DNA of 64,000 nucleotides from Pseudomonas lutea (lineage in GTDB: Bacteria > Pseudomonadota > Gammaproteobacteria > Pseudomonadales > Pseudomonadaceae), in NCBI RefSeq assembly GCF_000759445.1, contig NZ_JRMB01000002.1, forward strand, positions 1,612,001 to 1,676,000, read 5' to 3'. Shown here piece by piece: positions 1-9,782 of this stretch. Under the pieces are notes generated by a model, which did not search any database, was not told the origin of the DNA, and saw only the letters and a program-made list of their open reading frames with translations. Numbering within the stretch: position 1 is the stretch's first letter; every line of letters starts with the position of its first letter. The translations under genes were made by a program, and so were the position numbers.

Positions 1-330
1 CTTCAGCGCTTCCTGACGCAGCTTCTCTTTGGCGTCGACGTTGCCCATGCTGTCGACGGTCTGCTGAGTGAACAGCGCAACCAGTTGGTTACGAATCAGC
101 GGCTCGTTCTGCTTCACCAGCTTCTGAGCCTCAGCGCCCGTCACGCGCAGCGCAACGTCGGCTTTATAGACATGCAATTTTGGGTTGCCATCCAATGCGT
201 AGTTACCTACGAAAGGTGGCGTCAGTGCCACATAGGACACCTTGTTCGGGTCCTCCTTCTCGCCACCCTCTTCGGCCAGCGCCACAACAGGCATCGACAA
301 GGCCATCAACATCAGAATCCACGCTTTCAC
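1..330 (-). CDS. FliL-domain protein, N-terminal part only
   Basis: The gene runs off the left edge, so only its first 110 codons are visible. It opens with GTG at 330, seven bases after a good GGAG ribosome site. Residues 1-19 form a signal peptide with an ALA cleavage motif. An acidic linker follows, then the FliL core: a TPPFVGNY strand, a hydrophobic beta segment ending LRV, and the helix RNQLVALFTQQT. FliL proteins associate with the flagellar motor stator. However, this version has a cleavable signal rather than a membrane anchor, and it is not in a flagellar operon. The family call is good, but a flagellar role is unproven. A FliL-like gene sits in the equivalent place in other pseudomonads. 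Confidence 0.7.
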   Translation of the reverse strand, partial: MKAWILMLMALSMPVVALAEEGGEKEDPNKVSYVALTPPFVGNYALDGNPKLHVYKADVALRVTGAEAQKLVKQNEPLIRNQLVALFTQQTVDSMGNVDAKEKLRQEALK

Positions 331-465
331 AGTCCACTCCTCAATCCGTTTCGCCGCATGGCTTGTTCAAGCTTATGCAGACCTATCAGGCCGGGGCATG
401 CTCATTGACCCCACAACCTCGCTACCTGTACTTATCGGCCATCACCGAAAAAGGAATAGCCCTCG

Positions 466-1443
466 ATGAAAGCCGTGCTCTGTAAAGCCTTCGGTCCCGC
501 AGCAGATCTGGTACTGGAAGATATCCCCAGCCCGCAGCCGAAGAAAAACGAGATTCTTCTGGACGTGCACGCCGCCGGCGTCAACTTCCCGGACACGCTC
601 ATCATTGAGGGCAAGTACCAGTTCAAACCGCCATTTCCTTTCTCTCCGGGAGGAGAGGCTGCCGGCATCGTGACGGCAGTTGGGGAAAAAGTCAGCCATG
701 TACGCGTTGGCGACCGGGTGATGGCGTTGACAGGCTGGGGTAGCTTTGCAGAGCAGATCGCGGTTGCCGGGTACAACGTGCTGCCAATTCCCGAGACGAT
801 GGACTTCACTACCGCCGCCGCATTCAGCATGACCTACGGAACATCCATGCATGCCCTCAAGCAGCGCGCCAATCTGCAGGCTGGCGAAACCCTCCTGGTG
901 CTCGGCGCTTCCGGGGGCGTCGGCCTCGCTGCTGTCGAGATTGGCAAAGCCATGGGTGCTCGCGTGATCGCCGCCGCCAGCAGCGCAGAGAAGCTCGCGG
1001 TTGCCAAGAACGCAGGCGCGGACGAGCTTATCAATTACAGCGAAACCAGCCTTAAGGATGAACTTAAACGCCTGACCAATGGAAACGGCGTCGATGTGAT
1101 TTATGACCCCGTCGGCGGTGATCTCTTCGATCAAGCCGTGCGCGGCATTGCCTGGAACGGTCGTCTGTTGGTCGTTGGCTTCGCCAGCGGGCGCATTCCC
1201 GAACTGCCAGTCAATCTAGCGCTATTGAAAGGCGCTTCGGTGGTGGGCGTGTTTTGGGGCTCGTTCGCACAGCGCCAGCCACAAGACAATGCAGCGAATT
1301 TTCAGCAGCTGTTCGCCTGGTACGGCGAGGGCAAGTTGAAGCCTTTGGTGTCGAAGGTTTATCCGCTTGAACAGGCGGGTGAAGCGATTGATTCGCTGGC
1401 GCAGAGGAAGGCTGTGGGCAAGGTGGTGGTTGGGGTTAGGTGA
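466..1443 (+). CDS. Zinc-free medium-chain dehydrogenase/quinone oxidoreductase family
   Basis: This 325-residue protein has the full length of the quinone oxidoreductase branch of the medium-chain dehydrogenase/reductase superfamily. The GroES-like N-terminal domain (about 1-125) carries the family pattern AAGVNFPD. The Rossmann domain starts with GASGGVG at 147-153, the dinucleotide-binding turn. The structural-zinc cysteine cluster of alcohol dehydrogenases is missing, which fits an NAD(P)H-dependent reductase of quinones or enones. The substrate cannot be read from sequence. The gene stands alone between the divergent FliL-like gene and a 348-bp spacer. Acyl-CoA or nitroalkane-type substrates also occur in this subfamily. 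Confidence 0.85.
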   Translation: MKAVLCKAFGPAADLVLEDIPSPQPKKNEILLDVHAAGVNFPDTLIIEGKYQFKPPFPFSPGGEAAGIVTAVGEKVSHVRVGDRVMALTGWGSFAEQIAVAGYNVLPIPETMDFTTAAAFSMTYGTSMHALKQRANLQAGETLLVLGASGGVGLAAVEIGKAMGARVIAAASSAEKLAVAKNAGADELINYSETSLKDELKRLTNGNGVDVIYDPVGGDLFDQAVRGIAWNGRLLVVGFASGRIPELPVNLALLKGASVVGVFWGSFAQRQPQDNAANFQQLFAWYGEGKLKPLVSKVYPLEQAGEAIDSLAQRKAVGKVVVGVR

Positions 1444-1791
1444 CGGGTTGAGCGGACGCGGACCTGTCGAAGAACGATGGGTTTGGTACGTGAAATTTTA
1501 GGCTAGCTCCCGTTCGACACCTCAAACATTGAAAGTACGCGTCCCATTGTCTGTGATAGACGACGGGGAATTTTTCAACCCTGACACCTCAGCCCATGCC
1601 CCCTAAATGCGCGTAGGACCCCTCCTAAAGTCTCGCCCTCGCAAAAAGAGCACGCGACGAAGTTTGATGTGTTCCGTATATTTCACCGTCTATCCATGCG
1701 GGTGAAATGCGATGGGATCTCCGTGGGTTGCCCAGGAGCGTCTTCGTCATAAAGGTCACCCCCGACAGAACACAATTCAGAAGTTGGCTCG
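1444..1791. other. 348-bp spacer without a gene
   Basis: I see no credible coding frame, REP element, long dyad or terminator here. The stretch looks more AT-rich than the flanking housekeeping genes, like the glycosyltransferase gene that follows. It presumably carries that gene's promoter, though no -35/-10 pair stands out. Confidence 0.5.
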
Positions 1792-2763
1792 ATGGTTCCC
1801 AAGATCTCGGTGATTCTGCCCACGTATAACGTAGAGGCCTACATTTCAGAAACATTAAGCTCGCTTTTCAACCAGCCCGTCCCCCTATTTGAAGTCATCG
1901 TCCTTAACGATGGCTGCACCGACGGTACGCTTGAGGTGATCAGAGAGCATTTCGGCAATCGCCATGAGCTCAGAATCGTAAGCCAGGATAATCAAGGCGT
2001 CGGCGAGGCCCGCCATCATGGCTTATCAGTGGCAACGGGTGAGTACGTGTTCTTCTGCGATCCAGATGACGTAATCGATCCGGGCTTGTTTGCTGAGTTC
2101 GCTGCGCGATATGAAGCGGACCCCTCCCTTGAGCTGTTCTATTTCTCGAAACGCTCGTTCACCGAGGGTTCTAATGGGCGCAGCTTCAATCGCCGTAAGA
2201 CAGCGGCATCTCGTGAAGGCTGGTTTGACTCCGGAGGCGCACTGCTCCAAGACCTGATCCTGTCCGAGAAATACCATGCGGCCATGTGGCAGTACGTATT
2301 TCGCAAATCTGTATGTGACCGTTTCAAGGTTCAGCTACAAGGCAGAGCACATGAGGACCATGCTTTCAGCATGTGCATTTACCTCCATAGTCAGCGAACG
2401 TATGCCACGTCGGCCGACTACTACTTCTATCGTGAACGAACCGGTTCCCTTACACAGAGCCAGAAAACCCTAAGCTACGTAATGGGAAGTTACGAAGCCT
2501 ATCGCAATGCCCTCGCCGAGCTCAAAAAGCACGTCAGGACCTTGGATATGGGCTCTGCAGTTGCGCTTAAATTCATAGAGCGTAATGTCAGCGCGCTCAT
2601 CAACAAATGCGTTAAACAGCAGGTGAAATTGCCGCACGGTCTGACGATGCAGACTTGGCAAGATGCTCACGACTGCAGAGTGGGCCTGCACCTTCGCCTA
2701 CCAGTTCTGCTACCACATGCGCTGTATTTGATTCGTCGCGCCCGCGCCTTACTCAAGCGTTGA
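1792..2763 (+). CDS. Family 2 glycosyltransferase, orphan
   Basis: This 323-residue protein has a GT-A fold N-terminus. It shows the opening strand ISVILPTYNVEAYI, the nucleotide-binding loop DGCTDGT at 40-46 and the metal/nucleotide motif DPDD at 90-93. That places it among inverting family 2 enzymes that build polysaccharides, O-antigen or other glycoconjugates. No transmembrane helices are evident, so it is probably cytoplasmic or membrane-peripheral. The ATG at 1792 is the first in frame after a stop at 1750, and its ribosome site is weak. The gene is noticeably AT-richer than its neighbours, and no other glycan gene is adjacent. Both facts suggest lateral acquisition between the oxidoreductase and glpT. 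Donor and acceptor are unknown. Confidence 0.85.
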   Translation: MVPKISVILPTYNVEAYISETLSSLFNQPVPLFEVIVLNDGCTDGTLEVIREHFGNRHELRIVSQDNQGVGEARHHGLSVATGEYVFFCDPDDVIDPGLFAEFAARYEADPSLELFYFSKRSFTEGSNGRSFNRRKTAASREGWFDSGGALLQDLILSEKYHAAMWQYVFRKSVCDRFKVQLQGRAHEDHAFSMCIYLHSQRTYATSADYYFYRERTGSLTQSQKTLSYVMGSYEAYRNALAELKKHVRTLDMGSAVALKFIERNVSALINKCVKQQVKLPHGLTMQTWQDAHDCRVGLHLRLPVLLPHALYLIRRARALLKR

Positions 2764-2910
2764 AGAAAGTCTGCACGCGTTACGCGCCAAGTCAGGGTTA
2801 AGAACCCCAGGCGACGTAGAGCCGCGCCCATTGATCGCTTGGACGGGCCACAGCGCAACGAATGCACCATGTTCGGTTTCACCCTTTTTATCCGATGAGA
2901 AGCCTTCCTG

Positions 2911-2926
2911 TTTTCTGTAACGAAAA
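2911..2926. promoter_or_regulatory. Candidate GlpR operator upstream of glpT
   Basis: The inverted repeat TTTTC-N6-GAAAA lies 47 bp before the glpT start, in an AT-rich promoter region. It resembles the TTTTCG..CGAAAA type of site I recall for pseudomonad GlpR, the glycerol-3-phosphate-responsive repressor. The match is short, so this remains a candidate. Confidence 0.35.
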
Positions 2927-2972
2927 TGTAATATTCGGATTCGCATAACAATATAAAAAAAGGGGTGTTCCG

Positions 2973-4322
2973 ATGTTTGCCTTTTTCAGACCCGCCGCGC
3001 ATCAGGCTCCACTGCCTGAGGAGCACGTCGACAAAACTTACCGTCGCCTGCGCTGGCAGATTTTCGCAGGTATCTTCTTTGGCTACGCCGGCTACTACCT
3101 GCTGCGCAAAAACTTTTCTCTGGCCATGCCTTACCTCATCGATGAGGGCTACAGCCGCGGCCAGCTCGGGGTGGCCATCTCCGCCATCGCTATTGCGTAC
3201 GGCTTGTCGAAGTTTCTGATGGGGCTGGTGTCGGACCGCTCTAATCCGCGCTATTTCCTGCCGTTCGGGCTGGTTATTTCCGCGCTGGTGATGTTCGTTT
3301 TCGGTTTCGCACCTTGGGCGACGTCCAGCGTGACGATCATGTTCATTCTGCTGTTCATCAATGGCTGGGCCCAGGGCATGGGCTGGCCGCCGAGTGGGCG
3401 CACGATGGTGCACTGGTGGTCGCAGAAGGAACGCGGCGGCGTGGTCTCGGTGTGGAACGTGGCGCACAACGTCGGCGGCGGTCTGATCGGTCCGCTGTTC
3501 CTGCTCGGGCTGGGCTGGACCAACGACTGGCACGCGGCGTTTTACGTACCCGCTGCCGTTGCCCTGTTCGTCGCGCTGTTCGCCTTCATCACCATGCGCG
3601 ACACGCCGCAGTCCGTCGGTTTGCCGCCGATTGAGGAATACAAGAACGACTACCCCGAAGGCTACGATGCGAGCCATGAGGAAGAATTCACCGCCAAGGA
3701 AATCTTCGTCAAATACGTACTGCGCAACAAAATGCTTTGGTACATCGCACTTGCCAACGTCTTTGTGTACCTGCTGCGTTACGGCGTACTGGACTGGGCG
3801 CCTACTTATCTGAAAGAGGCCAAGCACTTTGACGTCGACAAGACATCCTGGGCGTACTTCTTCTACGAGTGGGCGGGGATTCCGGGCACGCTTCTGTGCG
3901 GCTGGATGTCGGATAAGGTCTTTCGTGGTAACCGTGGCCTGACGGGCATCGTGTTCATGGCGTTGGTAACCGTTGCGACAGTGGTCTACTGGCTCAACCC
4001 GCCTGGCAATCCCACCGTCGACATGATCGCGCTGGTCTCGATCGGCTTCTTGATCTACGGCCCGGTCATGCTGGTCGGCTTGCAGGCGCTTGAGCTGGCA
4101 CCTAAAAAAGCGGCAGGTACAGCGGCCGGCTTCACGGGGCTGTTTGGCTATCTCGGAGGCTCGGTCGCGGCCAGTGCGCTGATGGGCTACACCGTTGACC
4201 ATTTTGGCTGGGACGGCGGTTTCGTGCTGCTGGTCGGCGCGTGCATTCTGGCGATGCTGTTTCTTGCGCCGACGCTGTGGCACAAGCAGGTAGCCAGTCA
4301 GTCACGGGAAGAACGCGCGTAA
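2973..4322 (+). CDS. glpT: Glycerol-3-phosphate/phosphate antiporter GlpT
   Basis: This is a 449-residue major facilitator of the organophosphate:phosphate antiporter family, with about 12 membrane segments. It imports sn-glycerol-3-phosphate in exchange for phosphate across the inner membrane and is also the usual entry route for fosfomycin. The substrate-binding residues of E. coli GlpT are conserved at identical positions: Arg45 (YYLLRKN), His165 (NVAHN) and Arg269 (VYLLRYG). The family loop [10 protein letters not shown] follows the second helix pair. The start has a strong AAAAGGGG ribosome site. The gene is monocistronic, with a REP doublet after the stop. Control by GlpR is inferred from the upstream dyad. 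Confidence 0.96.
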   Translation: MFAFFRPAAHQAPLPEEHVDKTYRRLRWQIFAGIFFGYAGYYLLRKNFSLAMPYLIDEGYSRGQLGVAISAIAIAYGLSKFLMGLVSDRSNPRYFLPFGLVISALVMFVFGFAPWATSSVTIMFILLFINGWAQGMGWPPSGRTMVHWWSQKERGGVVSVWNVAHNVGGGLIGPLFLLGLGWTNDWHAAFYVPAAVALFVALFAFITMRDTPQSVGLPPIEEYKNDYPEGYDASHEEEFTAKEIFVKYVLRNKMLWYIALANVFVYLLRYGVLDWAPTYLKEAKHFDVDKTSWAYFFYEWAGIPGTLLCGWMSDKVFRGNRGLTGIVFMALVTVATVVYWLNPPGNPTVDMIALVSIGFLIYGPVMLVGLQALELAPKKAAGTAAGFTGLFGYLGGSVAASALMGYTVDHFGWDGGFVLLVGACILAMLFLAPTLWHKQVASQSREERA

Positions 4323-4343
4323 GTAGCGCTGGCGGGTGAAGCA

Positions 4344-4427
4344 CAGGGGCGCGTTTGCCCGCGATGCGATGGGCCAGCTGACAAGGTGGCGTTAATGAAA
4401 TCGCATCGCGGGCAAGCGCCTTCCTAC
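4344..4427. repeat. REP doublet (REPIN), GCTTGCCCGCGAT family
   Basis: Two inverted REP copies (GCGCGTTTGCCCGCGAT near 4350 and ATCGCGGGCAAGCGC near 4404) enclose about 30 bp between glpT and the convergent chaC-like gene. It is the same family as the large array at 57.6-58.5 kb. Such elements can form cruciforms and may act as 3' mRNA boundaries. No transposase (RAYT) is nearby. Confidence 0.85.
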
Positions 4428-4442
4428 AGCGATCCCAAACGG

Positions 4443-5117
4443 CTAGACAGCCAGCAACGCCGGCCTGCACCGTTTGAATCGTGCCTCCAGGCTCAAGTCA
4501 GGCATGGCATGTGTGCGCAATGCACGGATGGTCTGCTCGACGTAGTCCCACGTGCTGCCGTATCGCCCGCTGGCGCTGGCCAGGACTTGGGTGAGTACAC
4601 TGTCGGGCAGATTCCCCGCATAACTGGGCAAGTGGCGCTCCAGCACGAATCCCAACGCCTGCACCTTAGTGCCGTCTTCTAGCCGGCAATTGAGCCAGTG
4701 CGGACGATAGGAAGGGAATGGCATTTCTCTCTGCCACAGGGCGAGCAGTGACTCGTCAATGTCCTCTTCAGGCAAACGGTACGCGAAGCCACTGCAGGAG
4801 CCGCCACGGTCCAAACCGAATACCAGCCCAGGCTGCTCGGGTGTGCCGCGATGCTCATGGGACCAGAGATAAAGCCCGCGATGATAGCCATGTACTCGGC
4901 CTCGTTGGCGTTCCACAGCGTTGCACTCAGGTCGCCAAATCAAAGATCCATATGCGAACAACCAGATCGGTCCGCCCTTGTGGCGGCTCATCGTGGCATG
5001 GATGGAAGCGAGGAGCTGTTCGCGGGTCAGTTTCGGCCCAAGATCGATAACTGGCGGGTAGGCCAACCCCAAGCCGTCGTGGACGGCCTCGGCCAGGATA
5101 TTGATTTGATTCCCCAT
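4443..5117 (-). CDS. chaC: ChaC-type gamma-glutamylcyclotransferase
   Basis: This 224-residue protein belongs to the ChaC/GGCT family. Known ChaC enzymes cleave glutathione to 5-oxoproline and Cys-Gly in the cytoplasm. The glycine-rich substrate loop is FAYGSLIWRP (YGSL at 56-59), and Glu131 in QREMPF aligns with the catalytic glutamate. I chose ATG 5117 because a GGGGGG ribosome site precedes it by five bases. The open frame extends 27 codons further upstream without support. The gene converges on glpT and is separated from it by a REP doublet. Nothing around it points to a specific pathway. Confidence 0.88.
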   Translation of the reverse strand: MGNQINILAEAVHDGLGLAYPPVIDLGPKLTREQLLASIHATMSRHKGGPIWLFAYGSLIWRPECNAVERQRGRVHGYHRGLYLWSHEHRGTPEQPGLVFGLDRGGSCSGFAYRLPEEDIDESLLALWQREMPFPSYRPHWLNCRLEDGTKVQALGFVLERHLPSYAGNLPDSVLTQVLASASGRYGSTWDYVEQTIRALRTHAMPDLSLEARFKRCRPALLAV

Positions 5118-5317
5118 CTGGTTCCCCCCACTGGCAAGACTGACGCCAGTGCAACGCTGAACACTTATGAAACGGGTCTGGCAACAACGAATGAACAATC
5201 AGACGGCATTGCAGGCATGAGACCATGAGACTCGGTCCCTGACGTGCTGGTCACGTCAGAGAAACCGCTATCTGACAGACAGGCATGCAATCCTCTGTCC
5301 ACTTTTGGCTATAAGAC

Positions 5318-6286
5318 TTAAGGCCTCGGCGCGTAGGCGAAGACATCCGCCCGCATCTGGTGCGCATCCATTCCCGCGAGCACAAGCGCGTCCAGCGTCG
5401 AATAGACCATGGCCGGAGAGCCGCTGGCGTAGACATGAAGCGACTTCAAATCGCTGAAGTCCTCGCAGACCGCCTCATGCAGCATTCCGCAGCGACCTTC
5501 CCAACCGCACAGATCGCTGACGATTTTGTGCAGAAAAAGGTTAGGCAGCGTCTGCCATTCATCCCAATGCTTGAGCTGGTAAAAATCTTCCGGGCGGCGC
5601 ATTCCCCAATACACATGTACCGGGTGCGCAAAGCCCTTCGAGCGGCAATGTTCGATGAGGCTGTGCATCTGCCCCATGCCGGTGCCTGCTGCGATTAAAA
5701 CCAGCGGGCCGTCCGGCAACTCGCCCAAGTGGGTATCACCGAAAGGCAACTCGACGTGCGCCATGCCATCACGCTGCAGCTGCTTGATCAGATTTTGCGC
5801 ACTCGCCTCACGGGCCAGCACATGAATTTCGAGATCTCGCCCGCTTTCCGGCGCAGAAGCTATGGAGAAGGCTGACTTTTCACCGTCGTCCCGATTGATC
5901 ATCAGGTACTGACCCGCGTGATAGCGCGGCGGCTTGCCCGCAGGTGCGCGAAGCATCACCCGCCAGACATCACCGCCCACCTCAACGCATTCGCTGACCT
6001 GACATGCGTACTTGCGCACCGGCAACTCGCCGAGCGGCAACACACTGTCCCACAGCACCACGCAGTCTTCCTGAGGCACTGCAAGACAGGTAAAGATTTC
6101 GCCATGGCTGCGAAGCTCTCCGGCCTGCTCGACGCTGCCTTCAACCAGCAGCGCTGAGCAGATATGGCAGTTGCCGTTACGGCAGCTCTGGGGGCGTTCG
6201 TAGCCCAGACGTTGGGCGGCGTCGAGAATCCGCTCACCTGGCAATGTTTCAATGACTGCGCCCGATGGCTGCAAGGTTACACGCAT
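5318..6286 (-). CDS. 2Fe-2S ferredoxin-NAD(P)H reductase coupled to ubiD
   Basis: This 322-residue protein combines a plant-type 2Fe-2S ferredoxin domain with an FAD/NAD(P)H reductase module. The cluster cysteines are C35, C40, C43 and C67 (CRNGNCHIC, then TCLA). The FAD motif SAFSIAS follows near residue 140 and the nucleotide motif AAGTGMG near 200. It is usually annotated as a CDP-6-deoxy-delta-3,4-glucoseen reductase, but no dideoxysugar genes are present, so that name is only a homology label. The ATG at 6286 overlaps the ubiD stop (TGATG), implying translational coupling. A role delivering electrons to a flavin in ubiquinone synthesis is a reasonable inference but untested. Confidence 0.88.
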   Translation of the reverse strand: MRVTLQPSGAVIETLPGERILDAAQRLGYERPQSCRNGNCHICSALLVEGSVEQAGELRSHGEIFTCLAVPQEDCVVLWDSVLPLGELPVRKYACQVSECVEVGGDVWRVMLRAPAGKPPRYHAGQYLMINRDDGEKSAFSIASAPESGRDLEIHVLAREASAQNLIKQLQRDGMAHVELPFGDTHLGELPDGPLVLIAAGTGMGQMHSLIEHCRSKGFAHPVHVYWGMRRPEDFYQLKHWDEWQTLPNLFLHKIVSDLCGWEGRCGMLHEAVCEDFSDLKSLHVYASGSPAMVYSTLDALVLAGMDAHQMRADVFAYAPRP

Positions 6287-7752
6287 CAATCAATTCCCAG
6301 CTGTGTCCAGAGTTCATCGATCCGGCGGGTCACTGCTTCATCCTTGACGATGGCACGACCCCATTCACGGGTGGTTTCGCCAGGCCATTTATGGGTGGCG
6401 TCGAGCCCCATCTTCGAGCCCAGCCCAGAGACCGGCGAGGCGAAGTCGAGATAGTCGATTGGCGTATTGTCGATCATCACCGTATCGCGCTTGGGGTCCA
6501 TGCGCGTGGTGATCGCCCAGATGACGTCGTTCCAGTCACGAGCATTGATGTCGTCGTCAGTGACGATAACGAACTTGGTGTACATGAACTGTCGCAGAAA
6601 CGACCAAACGCCCAGCATCACGCGCTTGGCATGGCCGGGGTACTGCTTTTTGATCGTCACCACCGCCATGCGGTACGAACATCCTTCCGGCGGCAGGTAG
6701 AAGTCGACAATCTCCGGAAACTGCTTTTGCAGGATCGGCACGAACACTTCGTTCAGCGCAACGCCCAGAATGGCAGGCTCGTCAGGCGGCCGGCCGGTGT
6801 AAGTGCTGTGATAGATCGGCTTGATGCGGTGTGTGATGCGCTCGACCGTGAAGACCGGAAAGCTGTCGACCTCGTTGTAATAGCCGGTGTGGTCGCCGTA
6901 CGGCCCCTCATCCGCCATCTCGCCGGGATGAATCACACCCTCCAGCACAATTTCCGCGCTGGCCGGGACTTGCAGGTTATTGCCACGGCATTTGATCAAC
7001 TCGGTGCGATTGCCTCGCAGCAGACCGGCGAATGCGTATTCAGACAGGCTGTCAGGTACAGGTGTCACCGCCCCGAGAATGGTTGCCGGATCAGCGCCCA
7101 GTGCCACAGAGACAGGAAACGGCTCGCCCGGGTGCTTATCGCACCATTCCTTGAAATCCAGCGCACCACCGCGATGGCTGAGCCAACGCATGATCACCTT
7201 GTTGCGGCCGATCACCTGCTGCCGATAGATGCCGAGATTCTGCCGTTCCTTGTTAGGTCCGCGCGTGACCGTCAGGCCCCACGTGATCAACGGGCCTACG
7301 TCGCCGGGCCAACAGGTCTGCACAGGCAGCATGCCGAGGTCCACATCGTCGCCCTCGATCACGATCTCCTGACAAGGCGCATCCTTTACGACCTTGGGCG
7401 CCATGGCGATGACTTTTCTGAAGATAGGCAACTTGGACCAGGCGTCCTTCAAGCCCTTGGGTGGCTCAGGCTCTTTCAAAAAAGCCAGGAGCTTGCCGAT
7501 TTCGCGCAGCTCGGAAACTGACTCGGCACCCATGCCCATCGCCACCCGCTCGGGCGTGCCGAACAGGTTGCCGAGCACCGGGATATCGAAACCTGTGGGT
7601 TTTTCGAACAGCAGTGCCGGGCCCTTGCTACGCAGGGTCCGGTCGCAGATTTCGGTCATTTCCAGCACTGGGGAAATGGGTACCTGAATGCGTTTCAACT
7701 CTCCGCGCTGCTCAAGCTGCTGCACGAAATCCCGTAAATCCTTGAATTTCAT
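6286..7752 (-). CDS. ubiD: 4-hydroxy-3-polyprenylbenzoate decarboxylase UbiD
   Basis: The 488-residue protein has the length of pseudomonad UbiD. It decarboxylates 4-hydroxy-3-polyprenylbenzoate in ubiquinone synthesis, using the prenylated FMN made by UbiX. The family segments [17 protein letters not shown] at the N-terminus and [12 protein letters not shown] at the active-site region are conserved. I prefer ATG 7752, which gives the usual N-terminus. A GTG 12 bases earlier is also open, and neither has a strong ribosome site. The stop overlaps the start of the reductase gene downstream. UbiX is not in this window, while the ubiquinone accessory factor UbiK is at 50.2 kb. Confidence 0.96.
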   Translation of the reverse strand: MKFKDLRDFVQQLEQRGELKRIQVPISPVLEMTEICDRTLRSKGPALLFEKPTGFDIPVLGNLFGTPERVAMGMGAESVSELREIGKLLAFLKEPEPPKGLKDAWSKLPIFRKVIAMAPKVVKDAPCQEIVIEGDDVDLGMLPVQTCWPGDVGPLITWGLTVTRGPNKERQNLGIYRQQVIGRNKVIMRWLSHRGGALDFKEWCDKHPGEPFPVSVALGADPATILGAVTPVPDSLSEYAFAGLLRGNRTELIKCRGNNLQVPASAEIVLEGVIHPGEMADEGPYGDHTGYYNEVDSFPVFTVERITHRIKPIYHSTYTGRPPDEPAILGVALNEVFVPILQKQFPEIVDFYLPPEGCSYRMAVVTIKKQYPGHAKRVMLGVWSFLRQFMYTKFVIVTDDDINARDWNDVIWAITTRMDPKRDTVMIDNTPIDYLDFASPVSGLGSKMGLDATHKWPGETTREWGRAIVKDEAVTRRIDELWTQLGID

Positions 7753-7829
7753 CGACCCGGCCACTCATTAAATAGATGCACATCCTACCTGCTCTGACCG
7801 CGAAACATCTTGATCGGCGGGCAGGTTGA

Positions 7830-9782
7830 TCAATTTTCCACTCTATTGCGCAGTACCGGCTCAAATAGCGGAGCGAGACGGGCGCCACCAGTATCCGACA
7901 AATGCCCGTCGTCCCTGTAGCGTGCTTGCCCACCAACTTCGATATTGCAGGTCTCGGTACCACACATCATTGGTGTCGGGTCGATGATGTGGACGCCAGG
8001 ATCAGCCTCACTCATGGAATCAAAAAGATCATTAACATAGCGCTCGTGAGCGAGATGCTCATCAAGGGGGCGACCTAACGCAGCAGATGTACGGCCGATG
8101 CGACTGAGACTAATCAAACGATCGACAGATCCTTTGCGTTGTTGCGGCACTTCCTTGAGAAGCCAGACCTCAGCGCCAGCACCTCTTATCGCTGCAACTC
8201 GCGTTCTAATTGCCGCAGCCATACGAACTTCCGCCTGGCTGCGGTCATCCTTAGGATCGAGCAACATATTTTTGTTACCGTCCTCGCGCACGTACATATA
8301 AAGAGTCCAGCTCGATGCGAGCACCACATCTTTGATGTGCAAAAGGCGAATCTGATCCATGGTCCTGTTATTGAAATCCCTGCACTTCTTGCGGGGCTGC
8401 TCGCTGACTATCGGCGGGCAGGCACTCATACTGTAAAGCCAGACAGGCTCACCTGCTTGTGCTGCTGCAATCTGAAGGCCAGGCATCAACGCGGCCGCAT
8501 GACTGTCACCCCACACCATCCGAGATGGCGAAATACCTGGCTTTTCACCGAGGAGGCAGGCCCTGTCGAGCAGTTTGTCAGAGGTGACCAGCATGCAATT
8601 CAGCTGGCCCGCACGCCACAAGCGGGCCTTTGCATAAGCCTGCGACTCCCCGGTTAAGCGTTGCGGAAAACCGTCGGCCGAACGTATGACAGAACCCGAT
8701 ATCCCCAAGACCCCCATTGCCAGTAATCCGGCTACAAGCATGGGCTTCTGCCCAGCGATCAATCGCTTTTCACGGAACGGCAACTCGACGAACCGCAAGC
8801 TTAACCACGCGATCCCGAGGGACAAGAGAATCCAACCTGCTGCTTCCAAAGGCTGAATGCCGTCGCTTGATATTGCGTTGGCGTAAACATAGACCGGCCA
8901 ATGCCAGAGATAGAGGGAATACGATAGCAGGCCAATCCATACCAATACCCGGGCGCCAAGTAATTGCCCAACCCAAGTAGGGCCTTGAGCGCCAGACCAA
9001 ATAAGCGCGGCAGCACCAAGCACCGGCATCGTGGCAGCCCAGCCAGGAAACGGCGTGTTCCGATCAAAGGTGAAAATCGCCATTAATATCGTAATCAGCC
9101 CGGCAATTCCCAACGCCTGATATTGCCAGGGCCGCACACGCTTAGAGCCGGGCAAGACTGCGAGCATTGCACCACACAACATTTCCCATGCGCGGGTGGG
9201 CAGCGAGAAAAACGCTACTTCAGATTTATGCGCGCTATAGAAAATATTCAGGGCGAAAGACACAAGCAATACTGAGAACAAAATCCAGCGCCAGTGTCGA
9301 AGATGGCGCATTAGCAGCGCGATCAAGAAAGGAAAAACAACGTAATACTGCTCTTCAACGGCCAGTGACCAAGTATGAAGCAGCGGGTTCAGCTCAGACG
9401 CAGGCTGAAAGTACCCATCTTGCCGCATGAACAGCATGTTTGAGATGAACATCGACTGATAACGAACGGCTCTGCCCAGCTTGGAGAAGTCCTTGTCCGT
9501 CAGTAGCAGCCAGCCTAGAGCCAAAGTAGCCAATAACACCACGCTCAGCGCCGGCAGAATACGCCGTGCCCGCCTCGCCCAAAAATCTACGAAACTGAAG
9601 CGCCCAGCGCTGATCTCGCGATAGAGGATTCCGGTGATCAGAAAGCCGGAAATAACGAAAAAGACATCAACACCGACGAAGCCGCCGCTGAACGGGCTGA
9701 TACCGAAATGAAAGAGTACAACCGGAATAACGGCCAGCGCCCGCAATCCGTCAATGTCACGGCGGCTGCCGAAAGTGTGCAT
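7830..9782 (-). CDS. Membrane O-acyltransferase fused to SGNH domain (OafA/YrhL type)
   Basis: This is a 650-residue two-part protein. Residues 1 to about 370 are the acyltransferase-3 membrane domain with roughly ten helices. They include RRDIDGLRALAV and the catalytic-type His in VVLFHFG, then WSLAVEEQYY. The C-terminal part is a periplasmic SGNH hydrolase-like domain with the Ser block GDSHAAALMPG and the Asp/His block DDGHLSDTGG. Such fusions O-acetylate O-antigen or other exported glycans. ATG 9782 follows AAGGGA at good spacing, and the upstream open extension is not credible. An O-antigen acetylase gene lies at the same site in P. aeruginosa (PA5238, from memory), so this is a conserved resident. 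Confidence 0.9.
   Translation of the reverse strand: MHTFGSRRDIDGLRALAVIPVVLFHFGISPFSGGFVGVDVFFVISGFLITGILYREISAGRFSFVDFWARRARRILPALSVVLLATLALGWLLLTDKDFSKLGRAVRYQSMFISNMLFMRQDGYFQPASELNPLLHTWSLAVEEQYYVVFPFLIALLMRHLRHWRWILFSVLLVSFALNIFYSAHKSEVAFFSLPTRAWEMLCGAMLAVLPGSKRVRPWQYQALGIAGLITILMAIFTFDRNTPFPGWAATMPVLGAAALIWSGAQGPTWVGQLLGARVLVWIGLLSYSLYLWHWPVYVYANAISSDGIQPLEAAGWILLSLGIAWLSLRFVELPFREKRLIAGQKPMLVAGLLAMGVLGISGSVIRSADGFPQRLTGESQAYAKARLWRAGQLNCMLVTSDKLLDRACLLGEKPGISPSRMVWGDSHAAALMPGLQIAAAQAGEPVWLYSMSACPPIVSEQPRKKCRDFNNRTMDQIRLLHIKDVVLASSWTLYMYVREDGNKNMLLDPKDDRSQAEVRMAAAIRTRVAAIRGAGAEVWLLKEVPQQRKGSVDRLISLSRIGRTSAALGRPLDEHLAHERYVNDLFDSMSEADPGVHIIDPTPMMCGTETCNIEVGGQARYRDDGHLSDTGGARLAPLFEPVLRNRVEN

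Noticed and set aside
2667..4283. Minus-strand open frame of 538 codons opposite glpT
   Set aside because: A high-GC shadow of glpT: rich in Arg/His/Gln, without domains or a ribosome site.
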